From the NCBI RefSeq assembly GCF_017832355.1, contig NZ_JAFIBY010000008.1:62001-126000 (forward strand): a stretch of 64,000 nt of DNA, given 5' to 3'. Shown piece after piece: positions 27,065 through 36,228 of this stretch. The stretch comes from Serratia sp. PL17. GTDB taxonomy: Bacteria; Pseudomonadota; Gammaproteobacteria; Enterobacterales; Enterobacteriaceae. The stretch's first letter is position 1; each line of letters begins with the position of its first letter. The translations under genes were made by a program, and so were the position numbers. The notes under the pieces are model-generated. The model was not told the origin of the DNA. It saw only the letters and a program-made list of their open reading frames with translations, and did no database searches.

Positions 27065-28291
27065 TTAGGCTTTGACCAGATCCGCCTGTGGGAAGTCTTC
27101 TTCTTCCTGCGCCACCGCTTTTGGTGCCTTGATGAACAGGGTGATAGCCAGAGAAACAACAGACAGTCCGCCAATCACCATAAAGGTCGCGTGGAAGCCG
27201 CCGAAGTATTTGGCGACAAACGAACCGGCCAGTGCGCCCAAACCGAAACCTTGGTAGATGATGCCGTAGTTTTTGCTGTGGTTTTTCAGGCCGAAGAAGT
27301 CACCGACAATCGCTGGGAATACGGTAATGTTGCCACCAAAGCAGAAGGCGACGGCGCCGACGCAGATAAAGAACAGCGTGTGGTTCAGGGTAAGGAAGCT
27401 CAGCGCCACAATCGCCAGCACGGTAACCAGCATGGTGAAGCTAATGACGCGCATGCGGCCCACTTTATCTGACAGCGTACCCAGAATGATGCGCCCTGCG
27501 GTGTTGAAGATAGCAACGGCGGACACGGTATTGGCGGCGGTCGCTAAATCCATCCCTGCAAGTTGAACGCCCATGTCTTTCACGATACCAATCAGGTACA
27601 GGCCACTCATGCAGGCCGCGAAGAAAATGGTGAACAGCAGGTAGGCTTCTTTGGTCGCCAACATCTGACGTACGCTGAAGTCATTGCCCAAACTGCCTGC
27701 GCTTTGATGTGCAGATTTGCTCACCAGCACCGGTTCTTTCAGCAGCAGGGAACCCAGTACAATCAGCGCCATCACAATGGCACCCCAGTAGAAGAAAGCG
27801 GACGAGACGCCGATGTCGGCAATCAGCGCGGCGTTAACGTATTTGAACAACAGGCTACCGCTGCCGAAAGCACCCACAGAGATACCGGAGATCAGCCCTT
27901 TGTTGGCTGGGAACCATTTGATCAGGTTAGACAGGGTGGAGATATAAGCAATACCGACCGCAAAGCCGACCACTACGCCGGCCAGCAGATAAATCATGTC
28001 CAGTGAGCTGACGTAAGCGCTGGCAATCAGACCCAGGCCAACCAAAATACCCGAACACAGTGTCAGGTTGCGGATACCGAAACGCTCTTGCAGCTTACCG
28101 GCAAACAGCGTGGCAAAAGCCAGGAAGAAACTGGTGATGGAGAAGGTGGTCGCGACGTCGCCGAGGCCCCAGTGAAACTTGTCGACCAACGGCTGGTTGA
28201 ACAGGCTCCAGGTGTAGATAGTACCGAGGCCCATCTGACAGATGATGGTACCCAGAACGATTAAGCTGCGATTTGCCGGTTTGGTGTTCAT
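27065..28291 (-). CDS. yhjX: MFS transporter YhjX (pyruvate-responsive)
   Basis: This 408-residue inner-membrane transporter of the major facilitator superfamily, oxalate/formate-antiporter-like branch, has twelve predicted helices. N-terminal GTIICQMGLGTIYTWSLFNQ and the loop-8 motif LGTLSDKVGRMRV are visible. In E. coli, yhjX is the main target of the YpdA/YpdB two-component system when pyruvate is sensed. Here the gene lies next to ypdAB, and direct repeats resembling YpdB sites precede it. The substrate is not proven; a role in pyruvate handling has been proposed. It ends at the glk terminator. Confidence 0.9.
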   Translation of the reverse strand: MNTKPANRSLIVLGTIICQMGLGTIYTWSLFNQPLVDKFHWGLGDVATTFSITSFFLAFATLFAGKLQERFGIRNLTLCSGILVGLGLIASAYVSSLDMIYLLAGVVVGFAVGIAYISTLSNLIKWFPANKGLISGISVGAFGSGSLLFKYVNAALIADIGVSSAFFYWGAIVMALIVLGSLLLKEPVLVSKSAHQSAGSLGNDFSVRQMLATKEAYLLFTIFFAACMSGLYLIGIVKDMGVQLAGMDLATAANTVSAVAIFNTAGRIILGTLSDKVGRMRVISFTMLVTVLAIVALSFLTLNHTLFFICVGAVAFCFGGNITVFPAIVGDFFGLKNHSKNYGIIYQGFGLGALAGSFVAKYFGGFHATFMVIGGLSVVSLAITLFIKAPKAVAQEEEDFPQADLVKA

Positions 28292-28380
28292 GGCCGGGCT
28301 CCTTCCTGTATGTGCATTGCCGGGCGTTAGCCGTTGGCTGAAATTTGCGGGCGGTGTCGTGAACCCCGCGGTATGGGCAT

Positions 28381-28386
28381 ATTATA
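28381..28386 (-). promoter_or_regulatory. Probable -10 element of yhjX
   Basis: A perfect TATAAT on the minus strand, about 90 bp before the yhjX start. The -35 position (around 28404-28409) has no TTGACA-like sequence. That fits an activator-dependent promoter whose nearest YpdB-like repeat would end near position -46. Confidence 0.6.
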
Positions 28387-28419
28387 TGGCTGGTAGTACC
28401 ACACGACGGCGGATCGGGA

Positions 28420-28501
28420 ATGAGTTGCACAGGGGAAGGAATGAAATGCATCTGGCGGTGCATGAGTTGCCGTTTTAGGGGCTAAAACGGGATGAAATGC
28501 A
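28420..28501 (-). promoter_or_regulatory. Array of four YpdB-type binding repeats upstream of yhjX
   Basis: Four direct 10-mers read on the minus strand: TGCATTTCAT (28501-28492), GGCAACTCAT (28471-28462), TGCATTTCAT (28450-28441) and TGCAACTCAT (28429-28420). The last three are separated by exactly 11 bases each (21-bp period, two helical turns). The first is separated by 20. The known E. coli YpdB site is GGCATTTCAT-N11-GGCATTTCAT. Between repeats one and two lies a perfect GTTTTAG-ggg-CTAAAAC inverted repeat. Confidence 0.8.
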
Positions 28502-28688
28502 CCTGATGCCACGTGATCTACATCAAGAATGTTAGCGATTTATCGCGCATCTCCCCATTACGATTGTGTTCGAATTGTGAAGGATGTGTGTGAATGGCGT
28601 AAATGGGCATTGTTCCTATAGAGCGGGGCTTGGCGCAGATCTATGTTATCTGTGAACGGACGGGTTCCGCTCTGCAGGAGTCGTTGAA

Positions 28689-29021
28689 ATGAAGAAAATA
28701 GTGTTGTTATTGGCCGCATTGCTGTCACTGCCGTTGGTGAGCCATGCGGACGTCTCCATCGGCGTGAATGTGCCAGGTTTGTCATTGCACATTGGCGATC
28801 GTGATAACCGTGGCCATTATTGGGACGGTTACCGCTGGCGCGATCCTCGTTGGTGGTCTGAACATCGGGTTTATGAGCGCCCGCGTGGTTATTATTATGG
28901 CCCGCCGCCACGGGTGATTTATTACGGCCCGCCACGGCGTGAATGGCGCGATCGACCGCATTACCGTATGCCACCGCCACCCCCTCCGGGCTATTACTAT
29001 GCTCCTGGGCCGCGCTGGTAA
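28689..29021 (+). CDS. Secreted DUF2502 protein, second copy
   Basis: This 110-residue exported protein has the signal peptide MKKIVLLLAALLSLPLVSHA. It shares the DUF2502 core with the YpeC-like protein: VNVPGLSLHIGDRDNRGHYW then DGYRWRDPRWW. Its tail differs, rich in Pro, Tyr and Arg (PRGYYYGPPPR, RMPPPPPPGYYYAPGPRW), where the other protein is His/Lys/Asp-rich. ATG follows AGGAGTCGTTGAA. It converges on ypdB with a 10-bp gap and diverges from yhjX. The function is unknown. Confidence 0.82.
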   Translation: MKKIVLLLAALLSLPLVSHADVSIGVNVPGLSLHIGDRDNRGHYWDGYRWRDPRWWSEHRVYERPRGYYYGPPPRVIYYGPPRREWRDRPHYRMPPPPPPGYYYAPGPRW

Positions 29022-29031
29022 TCGCTGGCGA

Positions 29032-29766
29032 TCATAACCGCATGAGTTTGCGAAACTCTTTGACCTTGCTGCGGCTGACCGGCACTTCGAAATCCAGGTC
29101 GCTCAGCCGCAGAATATAGGTATTGTTGAACCAGGGCACAATTTCGCGAATCTTCGACAGATTGACGCAATAAGAGCGGTGGCAACGGAAGAAATGTTCT
29201 TCAGGCAGGCGGCCGTAAAACTCGGTGAGGTTCATCGGCATCACAAACTCTTCGCGCCGGGTGTAGACCCGCGTCACTTTTTCATCGGCAGCGGCATAAT
29301 AGATGTCGTTAATGTCGGTAACGATAATCCGTTCGTCTTTGATTAAATTAATGCTGTTCTTGTTGCGGCTTGGTGCGCTGGCTTGTTCCGGCAGGGCCGC
29401 GGGGCGGTTATGCAACGCTTCGAGCTTTTGCAACATGGTGACGATACGCGCTTCATGATAAGGCTTGAGGATGTAATCAAACGCTTCTATCTCGAAGGCT
29501 TCAACCGCGTGCTCTTTATAGGCGGTGATAAATACGATCGAAGGGCGGTGGGCAAACTTACTGATGTTTTGCGCCAGCAGAACCCCATCCAACGACGGGA
29601 TGTTGATGTCGAGGAAAATTGCATCGACCTGATGGTTTTGCAGGTATTTCAACACATCCAATCCATCCTCGAAGGTGGCTTCGATGACAATATTGCTGTG
29701 TTTTTTGATCAGGTAGCTGAGTTCTTCCTGGGCGAGGAACTCGTCTTCAACAATGATGGCTTTCAT
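29032..29766 (-). CDS. ypdB: LytTR response regulator YpdB
   Basis: This 244-residue response regulator has a receiver domain with phospho-acceptor Asp53 ([13 protein letters not shown]) and acidic residues in IIVEDE at the N-terminus. The C-terminal LytTR DNA-binding domain covers about residues 140-244 ([40 protein letters not shown]). It is partner of the YpdA kinase: its ATG overlaps the ypdA stop by four bases. In E. coli phosphorylated YpdB activates yhjX. Here yhjX and the repeat array are within 1.5 kb. Confidence 0.95.
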   Translation of the reverse strand: MKAIIVEDEFLAQEELSYLIKKHSNIVIEATFEDGLDVLKYLQNHQVDAIFLDINIPSLDGVLLAQNISKFAHRPSIVFITAYKEHAVEAFEIEAFDYILKPYHEARIVTMLQKLEALHNRPAALPEQASAPSRNKNSINLIKDERIIVTDINDIYYAAADEKVTRVYTRREEFVMPMNLTEFYGRLPEEHFFRCHRSYCVNLSKIREIVPWFNNTYILRLSDLDFEVPVSRSKVKEFRKLMRL

Positions 29767-31472
29767 GATGGCTCCCCGGCCGGCAGTCCGCCGTTTTCCA
29801 CCTGCAGTTTGCCGCCATTTTTGCTGATGTAAAAGGCAATTTCAGTGCCGGGTTCCAGGCGGCGGATACGCAGCCCTTCACCGTACAGCAAAGAGACCCG
29901 ATGATGTACGTTCAGTAAGCCAATATTGTGCCCCGGCATTTCGTTGCGGGCGACGCGGTCGATGACCTTCTGATCGATACCGTGCCCCGTGTCTTTGACC
30001 GAAATTTTAACCCTGTCGCCCTGATCTTTCACGGCAATCACCACGACACCTTTGCCTTTACAGGGTTGGATGCCGTGTACAATGGCATTCTCCACCAATG
30101 GCTGGATCAGCAGGCTGGGAATACGCACCGAAATATCGTCATCGATGTCATAAATCACCGTCAATTTGGCGCCAAACCGCGCTTGTTCGATCGCAATATA
30201 GTCTTGGATCTGATGCAGTTCCTTACGGATGTCGATCAGTTCGTCGTTCAGTTCCAGGTTATAACGCAGGTAGCGTGACAGATTGATAATCAACTGCCGC
30301 GCGGTGTCTGGATTGAGGCGGATTGAAGAGGAAATGGCGTTCAGCGCATTAAACAGAAAGTGCGGGTTAATCTTGCTCTGCAGGGCGCGCATTTCCGCTT
30401 TATCCGCCATCTGGCGTAGATGCTCAATACGCGACACCTCCATCTGGGTCGAGATAATCTGCGACAGGCCAACGGCCATGACTTTCAGCGTATTGGTGAT
30501 CTGGTGGGCATGGCAGTAGTAAATTTTCAGCGCGCCAGTCACCTCACCTTTTTCCCACAGCGGGATCACCAACTGCGAGTGGATTTGCGGCGTCGCGGGG
30601 TTCTCCAGGTTGTTTTTGATGATGATCTTGCCGTGCCGGATACTTTCCCGCGTCACTCGGCTCAACCCTTCACGGCCCATCGGATAAGCTTCTTCGCCCA
30701 CGCCAACGTAAGCCAACACCTGGTGAGTATCGGTGATGGCTACCGCATCGGCCTGAATATCATGGCGGATGATGTCGCAGATGGTCGCCAGCGATTCGCT
30801 GTTAATATTGCGGAAATAGGGCAGGGTTTTGCGGGCAATGTCCAACGCCAGCTTGGCCTGGCGGGCGGCGATCACTTCTTTTTCGTCTTCAACGCTTTGC
30901 ACCAGCAGCACGATAAGGCCGATACACACCGTGCCAAGGATCATCGGTAGCGCAATTTTGGAAACGATATCCAGCCCTAACTCGGTCGGCTTAGCCCACA
31001 GCACAATCAACAGCATGGTCAGGCATTCGCACAACATGCCGCCGAGGATCCCGGCGCGCCAACGCTGCTCCTTTTTTACCTTCAGATTGATATAACCGGC
31101 GCTGATACCGGCAATAATGCTGGTGATCAGGCAAGGAATGGAGGTAATGCCGTCGATATCGATCAGGTAGCGGTGCACCCCGGCGATGATGCCGGTGATG
31201 ACCCCCACCCAAGGCCCGAACAAAATGCCGCCAGCCATAATGGCAATCACCCGCACGTTGACCAGCGAGCCTTCAACATTGACACCGGAGTAAGTACTGA
31301 ACAGCGCAAACAGCGAGAAAATGGCGGTAACCATGCCCAGCTCAAGCGGCGTATGGTCCTCTTTTTGCAGCAATTGGCGGAACAGCCGGGTGCGGGTGAG
31401 GAAGAACAGGCAAATTAGCATCAACGCGGCGCGGTCAAACACCGCTAGCAGCATTTCAAAAAAAGGGTGCAC
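29763..31472 (-). CDS. ypdA: LytS-type sensor histidine kinase YpdA
   Basis: This 569-residue membrane kinase senses extracellular pyruvate in E. coli. The 5TM-LytS/YhcK sensor spans roughly residues 1-195 ([20 protein letters not shown]). A GAF-like domain follows, then the kinase core: [20 protein letters not shown] with the phospho-histidine, [14 protein letters not shown] (N box), DTGHGI and [16 protein letters not shown] prefer the GTG start at 31472 because [19 protein letters not shown] aligns with E. coli [19 protein letters not shown]; a longer frame upstream lacks conservation. It is co-transcribed with ypdB. Confidence 0.94.
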   Translation of the reverse strand: MHPFFEMLLAVFDRAALMLICLFFLTRTRLFRQLLQKEDHTPLELGMVTAIFSLFALFSTYSGVNVEGSLVNVRVIAIMAGGILFGPWVGVITGIIAGVHRYLIDIDGITSIPCLITSIIAGISAGYINLKVKKEQRWRAGILGGMLCECLTMLLIVLWAKPTELGLDIVSKIALPMILGTVCIGLIVLLVQSVEDEKEVIAARQAKLALDIARKTLPYFRNINSESLATICDIIRHDIQADAVAITDTHQVLAYVGVGEEAYPMGREGLSRVTRESIRHGKIIIKNNLENPATPQIHSQLVIPLWEKGEVTGALKIYYCHAHQITNTLKVMAVGLSQIISTQMEVSRIEHLRQMADKAEMRALQSKINPHFLFNALNAISSSIRLNPDTARQLIINLSRYLRYNLELNDELIDIRKELHQIQDYIAIEQARFGAKLTVIYDIDDDISVRIPSLLIQPLVENAIVHGIQPCKGKGVVVIAVKDQGDRVKISVKDTGHGIDQKVIDRVARNEMPGHNIGLLNVHHRVSLLYGEGLRIRRLEPGTEIAFYISKNGGKLQVENGGLPAGEPS

Positions 31473-31563
31473 GACAGGCTCTCGTTGCGGTGGGAATAGG
31501 GAGGGAAGTATATCACAGCCTAGTGACCCCGTGGCGGCCGAGCGGCGCACCACGGGGATAACG

Positions 31564-32808
31564 TTACTTGATACCTAACTGTTCCTTGCCGAGCGGCGTC
31601 AGCAAATCGACGGTGGCACGGCCAATGAAATCCACTTCGAAATCATCTGGCGCAAAATCCGGCGGTGTTCTGCCCGAGATAAAACTGGGCAGTTGGCGTT
31701 GCAGGTAGGCATCGTTTTTCTCGCAACCTGGCGCGGCGGCGATGTACATCACGTTGCTGTCGAACTCGCCGTTATGTTCGTTTTCTACCGCATGGATGAC
31801 GTCGCAATGCCAAAAAACGGTGTCGCCGGGCTCTAAATCAGGAATAGGGGAAATCCCACTTAATAAAAGGGGATGCCATTTTTCCGAGATTGACAGTGCG
31901 CGGCCAGGCGCGGCATCGCACAGATCGTCATCGGCGACGTCATCTTGCAGCGCACGCAGCAGCACATAGGCCATGGCGTTGGCGATGGGGACCAGATTCA
32001 GTGTGCCTGCGTTGGTTCGCTGTGGCGTCAATGCCGTCCATCCCTGAAAGGTACGGAACATCGAACACACAGCCGGAGAGGCGATCTCACGTACTTCAGT
32101 ACGGCCATCGGCGGCGAACGGGTCATACGATTGCCAATTGCCGGAGAACACGTGACGATAGACATAGCGGAAGTTCTCATCCAGCCAACGCTCAATGGTG
32201 CCGCTGTCTACGTGCGGCGACAGGCCCAGCGATGAAGAGTTTGGCGGACGGCGACGAGTACGATCGGCATAGGTCGTGACGCGCGTTGGATCAAAATGTT
32301 GTCTACCGTTGCTTTCGGTTTCCCATAGGCTGTTGAGGAATACTTGTACCGCATGCATGCGTGCGTCCTGGCGCGCTTCTACCTGCGGTTTTGACCAGTA
32401 AATACCGTAAATCTGCGGCTTGCTGGCAGCCAGTTTGCCGAAATAGTTGTCTTCGGCCGCGCCTTTCAAGCGTTCGACGAAATTGTTGCGATCGAGGTAG
32501 TGACCGATTTCACGGTTCCAGGCCGCGGCTTTTTCACGGGGAAATACGCCACGGATGGCGCATGCGCCACGCTGTTTAATCAGTTTTTTTTGCTGTTCGC
32601 TGACGCGTTGTTGCAGGATATCTTCGGCATCGATTTGCGGAACCGGGTTCTCACCCGCTGCCAATTCCTGGCGGATTTTCTCGACTTGCTGGCGGATATT
32701 GTCCTCCAGCGCCAGGAAAGTCTCTCGGTAATTTGGTAATGCTTGCCGCAGTTGCTGTTTGACGTTTTTAATCGCGCTTGGAATATCGTCAATGCGTAAA
32801 GAAGCCAT
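31564..32808 (-). CDS. ybiU: DUF1479 family protein YbiU
   Basis: This 414-residue cytoplasmic protein of family DUF1479 resembles E. coli YbiU (421) and fungal homologues. The fold is related to Fe(II)/2-oxoglutarate dioxygenases: a probable HxD metal pair is in [14 protein letters not shown] and the distal histidine in [16 protein letters not shown]. The first 70 residues are helical and charged. It is a single-gene unit between ypdA and the GNAT gene. E. coli ybiU lies elsewhere, so this location is not the K-12 one. The substrate is unknown. Confidence 0.85.
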   Translation of the reverse strand: MASLRIDDIPSAIKNVKQQLRQALPNYRETFLALEDNIRQQVEKIRQELAAGENPVPQIDAEDILQQRVSEQQKKLIKQRGACAIRGVFPREKAAAWNREIGHYLDRNNFVERLKGAAEDNYFGKLAASKPQIYGIYWSKPQVEARQDARMHAVQVFLNSLWETESNGRQHFDPTRVTTYADRTRRRPPNSSSLGLSPHVDSGTIERWLDENFRYVYRHVFSGNWQSYDPFAADGRTEVREIASPAVCSMFRTFQGWTALTPQRTNAGTLNLVPIANAMAYVLLRALQDDVADDDLCDAAPGRALSISEKWHPLLLSGISPIPDLEPGDTVFWHCDVIHAVENEHNGEFDSNVMYIAAAPGCEKNDAYLQRQLPSFISGRTPPDFAPDDFEVDFIGRATVDLLTPLGKEQLGIK

Positions 32809-32996
32809 GGTGTTCTCCTCTCGCTGCCAGCAGGCAACGACGAACGGTTGTAGGGGACCGGGTAAGGCGTTATGGTTTTGTTGTTTTAACGTTAATGATT
32901 ATCTGGATTTAATAGAGGAAAATAAAGGGATATCTTTCATTCGTAACTTCCTCATTTTCGTTTTTCGGAGGTCTATGTTTTTAGGAGATAGAAACA

Positions 32997-33536
32997 ATGA
33001 AACTGGTCACTGAACGTTTGATCCTGGAGTCAATCACTGCCGACGATTGGCCGCTGTTCCTGCGTCTGTATCAGGATCCAGAGGTGATTCGTTATATTGC
33101 CGACCCGCTCAGTGAAGCAGAAATTCGCACGCGTTTTGAGGCCCGACTCCCCGCCTGGGACAAATATGGGGAGCAGTGGCTGTGCCTGGTGATGAGAGAA
33201 AAGGCCAGTGAAGACGCGGTTGGTATGACCGGTTTTCGCCCACAATGGCACCCCTACCGGCAGGCAGAAGTGGGATATGGCAGCCTGCCGCTCGCGCAGG
33301 GTAAGGGTTATGGCAAGGAATCTCTGCGGGCAGTGCTGGATTTTGCTTTTAACGCCTGCGATTTTCATAAGCTGACAGCCACGGTGACCGAGGGCAATAT
33401 TGCTTCGCGCCGACTGCTGGAATCCTGTGGCTTTCTGTTGGAGGGCACGTTGCGCGAGAACTACCAGTTGGCGGGGCAATGGCGCGATGACTGGCAGTTC
33501 GGGTTATTGGTGTCGGAGTTTAGGGGCGTCAAATAA
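32997..33536 (+). CDS. GNAT acetyltransferase, RimJ/RimL-like
   Basis: This 179-residue N-acetyltransferase of the GNAT fold has the N-terminal pattern LVTERLILESITADDWPLFL, typical of the RimJ/RimL/SpeG-like Acetyltransf_3 group. The acetyl-CoA-binding motif A is LPLAQGKGYGKESLRAVLDF, with NIASRRLLESCGFLLEGTLR after it. It could acetylate a protein N-terminus or a small molecule; the substrate cannot be assigned. It stands alone, divergent from ybiU. ATG follows GGAGATAGAAACA. Confidence 0.85.
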   Translation: MKLVTERLILESITADDWPLFLRLYQDPEVIRYIADPLSEAEIRTRFEARLPAWDKYGEQWLCLVMREKASEDAVGMTGFRPQWHPYRQAEVGYGSLPLAQGKGYGKESLRAVLDFAFNACDFHKLTATVTEGNIASRRLLESCGFLLEGTLRENYQLAGQWRDDWQFGLLVSEFRGVK

Positions 33537-33656
33537 AAATGTTGTGCCGGGTATCGACAAGCCTGCCAAGGCTGAGATATGTTCAATATCCGGTCAATCT
33601 TAGGTTGGCCAGCGTCGCTCGGATGGTCCGGGCGCTAACGTCTCTTCGAGGTATCT

Positions 33657-34892
33657 ATGGCTGATAATAGTCCGCAACGCCGTTTCACGCGTATTGAACG
33701 TCTCCCCCCTTATGTATTTAACATCACCGCCGAACTGAAGATGGCCGCACGCCGTCGCGGCGAGGATATTATCGATTTCAGCATGGGCAACCCCGACGGG
33801 CCAACGCCGCCGCACATTGTGGAAAAACTCTGCACCGTTGCACAACGTGACGACACCCACGGTTATTCCACCTCGCGCGGCATCCCGCGTTTGCGCCGTG
33901 CTATTTCACGCTGGTACGCCGATCGCTACCAGGTGGAGATCGACCCCGAAAGCGAAGCCATTGTCACCATAGGGTCAAAAGAAGGGCTGGCGCACCTGAT
34001 GTTGGCGACGCTCGATCACGGCGACACCGTGCTGGTGCCAAATCCAAGCTACCCGATCCACATTTACGGTGCGGTGATTGCCGGGGCCCAGGTGCGTTCG
34101 GTACCGCTGGTGGACGGTGTGGATTTCTTTGGTGAGCTGGAGCGTGCCATACGCGAAACCATTCCGCGCCCGAAAATGATGATCCTCGGCTTCCCATCGA
34201 ATCCGACGGCGCAATGCGTAGAGCTGGACTTTTTTGAGCGCGTAGTTGCGCTGGCTAAACAATACAATGTACTGGTGATCCACGATCTGGCCTATGCCGA
34301 CATCGTGTATGACGGCTGGAAAGCGCCATCCATTATGCAGGTTCCTGGTGCCAAGGACATTGCGGTGGAGTTTTTCACGCTGTCGAAAAGCTACAATATG
34401 GCAGGCTGGCGAATTGGTTTCATGGTCGGTAATCCTGAGCTGGTCAACGCACTGGCGCGTATCAAGAGTTATCACGACTATGGCACCTTCACCCCCTTAC
34501 AGGTAGCGGCTATTGCGGCACTGGAAGGCGATCAGCAATGCGTGTTGGATATTGCAGAGCAATATCGTCAACGCCGTAATGTGCTGGTAAAAGGGCTGCA
34601 TGAAGCGGGCTGGATGGTGGAGAACCCGAAAGCCTCAATGTACGTTTGGGCAAAAATCCCAGAGCCTTATGCGCACCTTGGTTCACTGGAGTTTGCCAAG
34701 CGTCTGCTGGCGGAAGCCAAGGTCTGCGTATCGCCAGGCATCGGTTTTGGTGACTACGGTGATACCCACGTGCGTTTCGCGCTGATCGAAAACCAGGACC
34801 GTATCCGTCAGGCCGTGCGCGGTATCAAAGCCATGTTCCGGGCTGACGGGCTGATTAAGCCAGCCAAAAGTAGCCCGACGCCAACCAAATAA
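33657..34892 (+). CDS. alaC: Alanine transaminase AlaC
   Basis: This 411-residue pyridoxal-phosphate class I/II aminotransferase forms alanine from pyruvate using glutamate. The Schiff-base lysine is Lys244 in [18 protein letters not shown], the phosphate/cofactor regions are [20 protein letters not shown] and HDLAYADI, and [12 protein letters not shown] is near the N-terminus. E. coli AlaC is 412 residues and neighbours ypdAB, as here, with two extra genes between. A pyruvate-consuming enzyme close to a pyruvate sensor is notable but may be only positional. ATG follows GAGGTATCT. A terminator follows. Confidence 0.94.
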   Translation: MADNSPQRRFTRIERLPPYVFNITAELKMAARRRGEDIIDFSMGNPDGPTPPHIVEKLCTVAQRDDTHGYSTSRGIPRLRRAISRWYADRYQVEIDPESEAIVTIGSKEGLAHLMLATLDHGDTVLVPNPSYPIHIYGAVIAGAQVRSVPLVDGVDFFGELERAIRETIPRPKMMILGFPSNPTAQCVELDFFERVVALAKQYNVLVIHDLAYADIVYDGWKAPSIMQVPGAKDIAVEFFTLSKSYNMAGWRIGFMVGNPELVNALARIKSYHDYGTFTPLQVAAIAALEGDQQCVLDIAEQYRQRRNVLVKGLHEAGWMVENPKASMYVWAKIPEPYAHLGSLEFAKRLLAEAKVCVSPGIGFGDYGDTHVRFALIENQDRIRQAVRGIKAMFRADGLIKPAKSSPTPTK

Positions 34893-34900
34893 TTCCTCTA

Positions 34901-34928
34901 GGCCGGTGCATTCGCTCCGGCCTTTTTT
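34901..34928 (+). terminator. Terminator after alaC
   Basis: The stem GGCCGG/CCGGCC has an 8-base loop and six T residues after it. Confidence 0.9.
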
Positions 34929-35003
34929 CTTTCTGCTAAGGTTTTCTTCATCATTTACCCACTATCCTTCAATAAGATTTTCTTTATTTATCAGGAAGAG
35001 TGT

Positions 35004-35528
35004 ATGGGCAAACGTTACGCGAAATCACAGATTGTTTTGCACTGGCTGACGTTATTGATGGTGATCCTCACTTACTCAGCCATGCTGCTGAAAGATTCGG
35101 TACCGGATGATATGGCGTCACTGGTCAAAAATCTGCATTTTAACTTTGGCCTGATGGTCTTCTTGTTGATGTTCATCCGGCTTGGATTGCGTCGGCGTTA
35201 TGCCACACCGCCGACCACGCCACCCCTTGAGGAATGGCAGGAGTGGGGGGCCAAAATTTTCCACGTGCTGCTTTATGTGCTGTTCCTGGCCTTACCGGTG
35301 CTGGGTGTTCTGACGCTGGTTTATGGGGGTAAAGAGTGGGTGTTGCTGGGCTGGCAAGTTCCGCAAGTCGTCACACCCAATCCGGTGCTGCGTAGCGTGA
35401 TTAAAAGCACGCACGAAACGCTCGCCAATACCGGCTATTTTATTATTGGCGCACATACGCTGGCGGCGCTATACCACCATTATCTGCGCAAGGATGACAC
35501 CTTGCGCCGCATGATGCCGGGAAAATAG
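35004..35528 (+). CDS. Cytochrome b561 family protein
   Basis: This 174-residue inner-membrane di-heme cytochrome is of the bacterial CybB/YodB type with four helices. Candidate heme-ligand histidines are His14 (QIVLHWLTLLMV), His46 (VKNLHFNFGLMVF), His137 (IKSTHETLANTGY) and His152 (IIGAHTLAALYHH). The family is known for superoxide:ubiquinone oxidoreductase activity in E. coli CybB; which paralogue this is cannot be told by eye. It is a single gene ending at a strong terminator. ATG follows AGGAAGAGTGT. Confidence 0.88.
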   Translation: MGKRYAKSQIVLHWLTLLMVILTYSAMLLKDSVPDDMASLVKNLHFNFGLMVFLLMFIRLGLRRRYATPPTTPPLEEWQEWGAKIFHVLLYVLFLALPVLGVLTLVYGGKEWVLLGWQVPQVVTPNPVLRSVIKSTHETLANTGYFIIGAHTLAALYHHYLRKDDTLRRMMPGK

Positions 35529-35545
35529 CCGCGTGCAGAAACAAC

Positions 35546-35571
35546 AAAGGGGCGCTTATGCGCCCCTTTAT
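35546..35571 (+). terminator. Terminator after the cytochrome b561 gene
   Basis: The 10-bp stem AAAGGGGCGC/GCGCCCCTTT has a four-base loop. It can also terminate the convergent ypdK transcript. Confidence 0.9.
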
Positions 35572-35594
35572 CTATGTTCCTGGTCATGCCTTGG

Positions 35595-35669
35595 TTATGC
35601 AACCATCAGCATAAAGGTGCCAATCCATGTAACCAACATGAATGAAACGCCCATAACAAAATATTTCAC
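35595..35669 (-). CDS. ypdK: Small membrane protein YpdK (24 aa)
   Basis: This 24-codon gene starts with GTG and has AAGGGAG seven bases upstream. The product (V/M)KYFVMGVSFMLVTWIGTFM then LMVA is one hydrophobic helix. It matches the E. coli small membrane protein YpdK as I remember it (MKYFFMGISFMVIVWAGTFA then LMI). E. coli ypdK is likewise close to alaC, though here the cytochrome gene intervenes. The function is unknown. The gene is too short for normal gene calling, and the GTG start makes it easier still to miss. Confidence 0.8.
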   Translation of the reverse strand: MKYFVMGVSFMLVTWIGTFMLMVA

Positions 35670-35759
35670 TGAACAACTCCCTTTTGGAGTCCCTCGCAAG
35701 CCAATGATCCCGATTGTTGTGCTGAGTATTTTGTGGATACTTTGTGGCGATTAGGCGGA

Positions 35760-36030
35760 TCCTTCAACATGAAGAACAACGTCCTTGGCCACAGATTATC
35801 CGGTTGTCGTGTTTCAACGTCCGTGAGGTAAAACATGAACCACGACAGGATCGGGGCTAATGTACTCCCAATATGAGCATGATTACAATACTGTGTTTTT
35901 GATCACACTTTTTGACGGTTTATTAACCAAGGATTACTGTTTTGAAACGATTTTTATTTACCTTTTTTATCAGGTAAAAGAAGGGAATAGCCCGTTGAAA
36001 CGGGCTTTATCATTATGTTTGCTGTGATGT
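35760..36030. other. Gene-poor stretch with hairpins between ypdK and the next small gene
   Basis: No convincing gene. A 13-codon frame (start about 35835, with GAGGTAAAAC before it) is too short to call. Two hairpins are visible: TTTACCT/AGGTAAA near 35956-35978 and AGCCCGTT-GA-AACGGGCT (35989-36006) followed by TTTAT. The second could terminate a small plus-strand RNA or the minus-strand gene to its right. Confidence 0.4.
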
Positions 36031-36042
36031 TATGAAAAGGGA

Positions 36043-36138
36043 TCAGGCGACGGCGTTTGCGCCCGTCAACAAGATGACCCAGAAGACAAGGCACGACAGC
36101 AGAATAACGGTCCAAATATTACGGCGACTCCACTCCAT
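36043..36138 (-). CDS. Small membrane protein, YmiA-like (31 aa)
   Basis: This 31-codon gene has GAAGGC 9-10 bases before its ATG. The product starts MEWSRRNIWTVILLSCLVFW and continues as one hydrophobic helix (VILLTG) with a short polar tail. The positively charged N-terminus suggests N-in topology. The pattern RR-x2-W-x-V-x-L-x-S-x-L-x-FWV resembles E. coli YmiA, but that is from memory and weak. The hairpin at 35989-36006 could be its terminator. The function is unknown. Confidence 0.6.
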   Translation of the reverse strand: MEWSRRNIWTVILLSCLVFWVILLTGANAVA

Positions 36139-36228
36139 TTTTAGCCTTCACTTTTGCTCTTGATGGTTCGGTAATGAACACATCGGCGAAAAATGAAGAA
36201 TATTTAGCCCCCGCAAAAAATATTTATC

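Larger units (their letters stand above)
28292..28688. other. yhjX-DUF2502 divergent intergenic region
   Basis: This 397 bp holds the YpdB-type repeat array and yhjX promoter on the left. The right half (28502-28688) must contain the promoter of the DUF2502 gene. Nothing else was recognised there. Confidence 0.6.

Noticed and set aside
35833-35876. 13-codon gene after GAGGTAAAAC
   Set aside because: Too short for any support beyond the ribosome site; no conserved product recognised.
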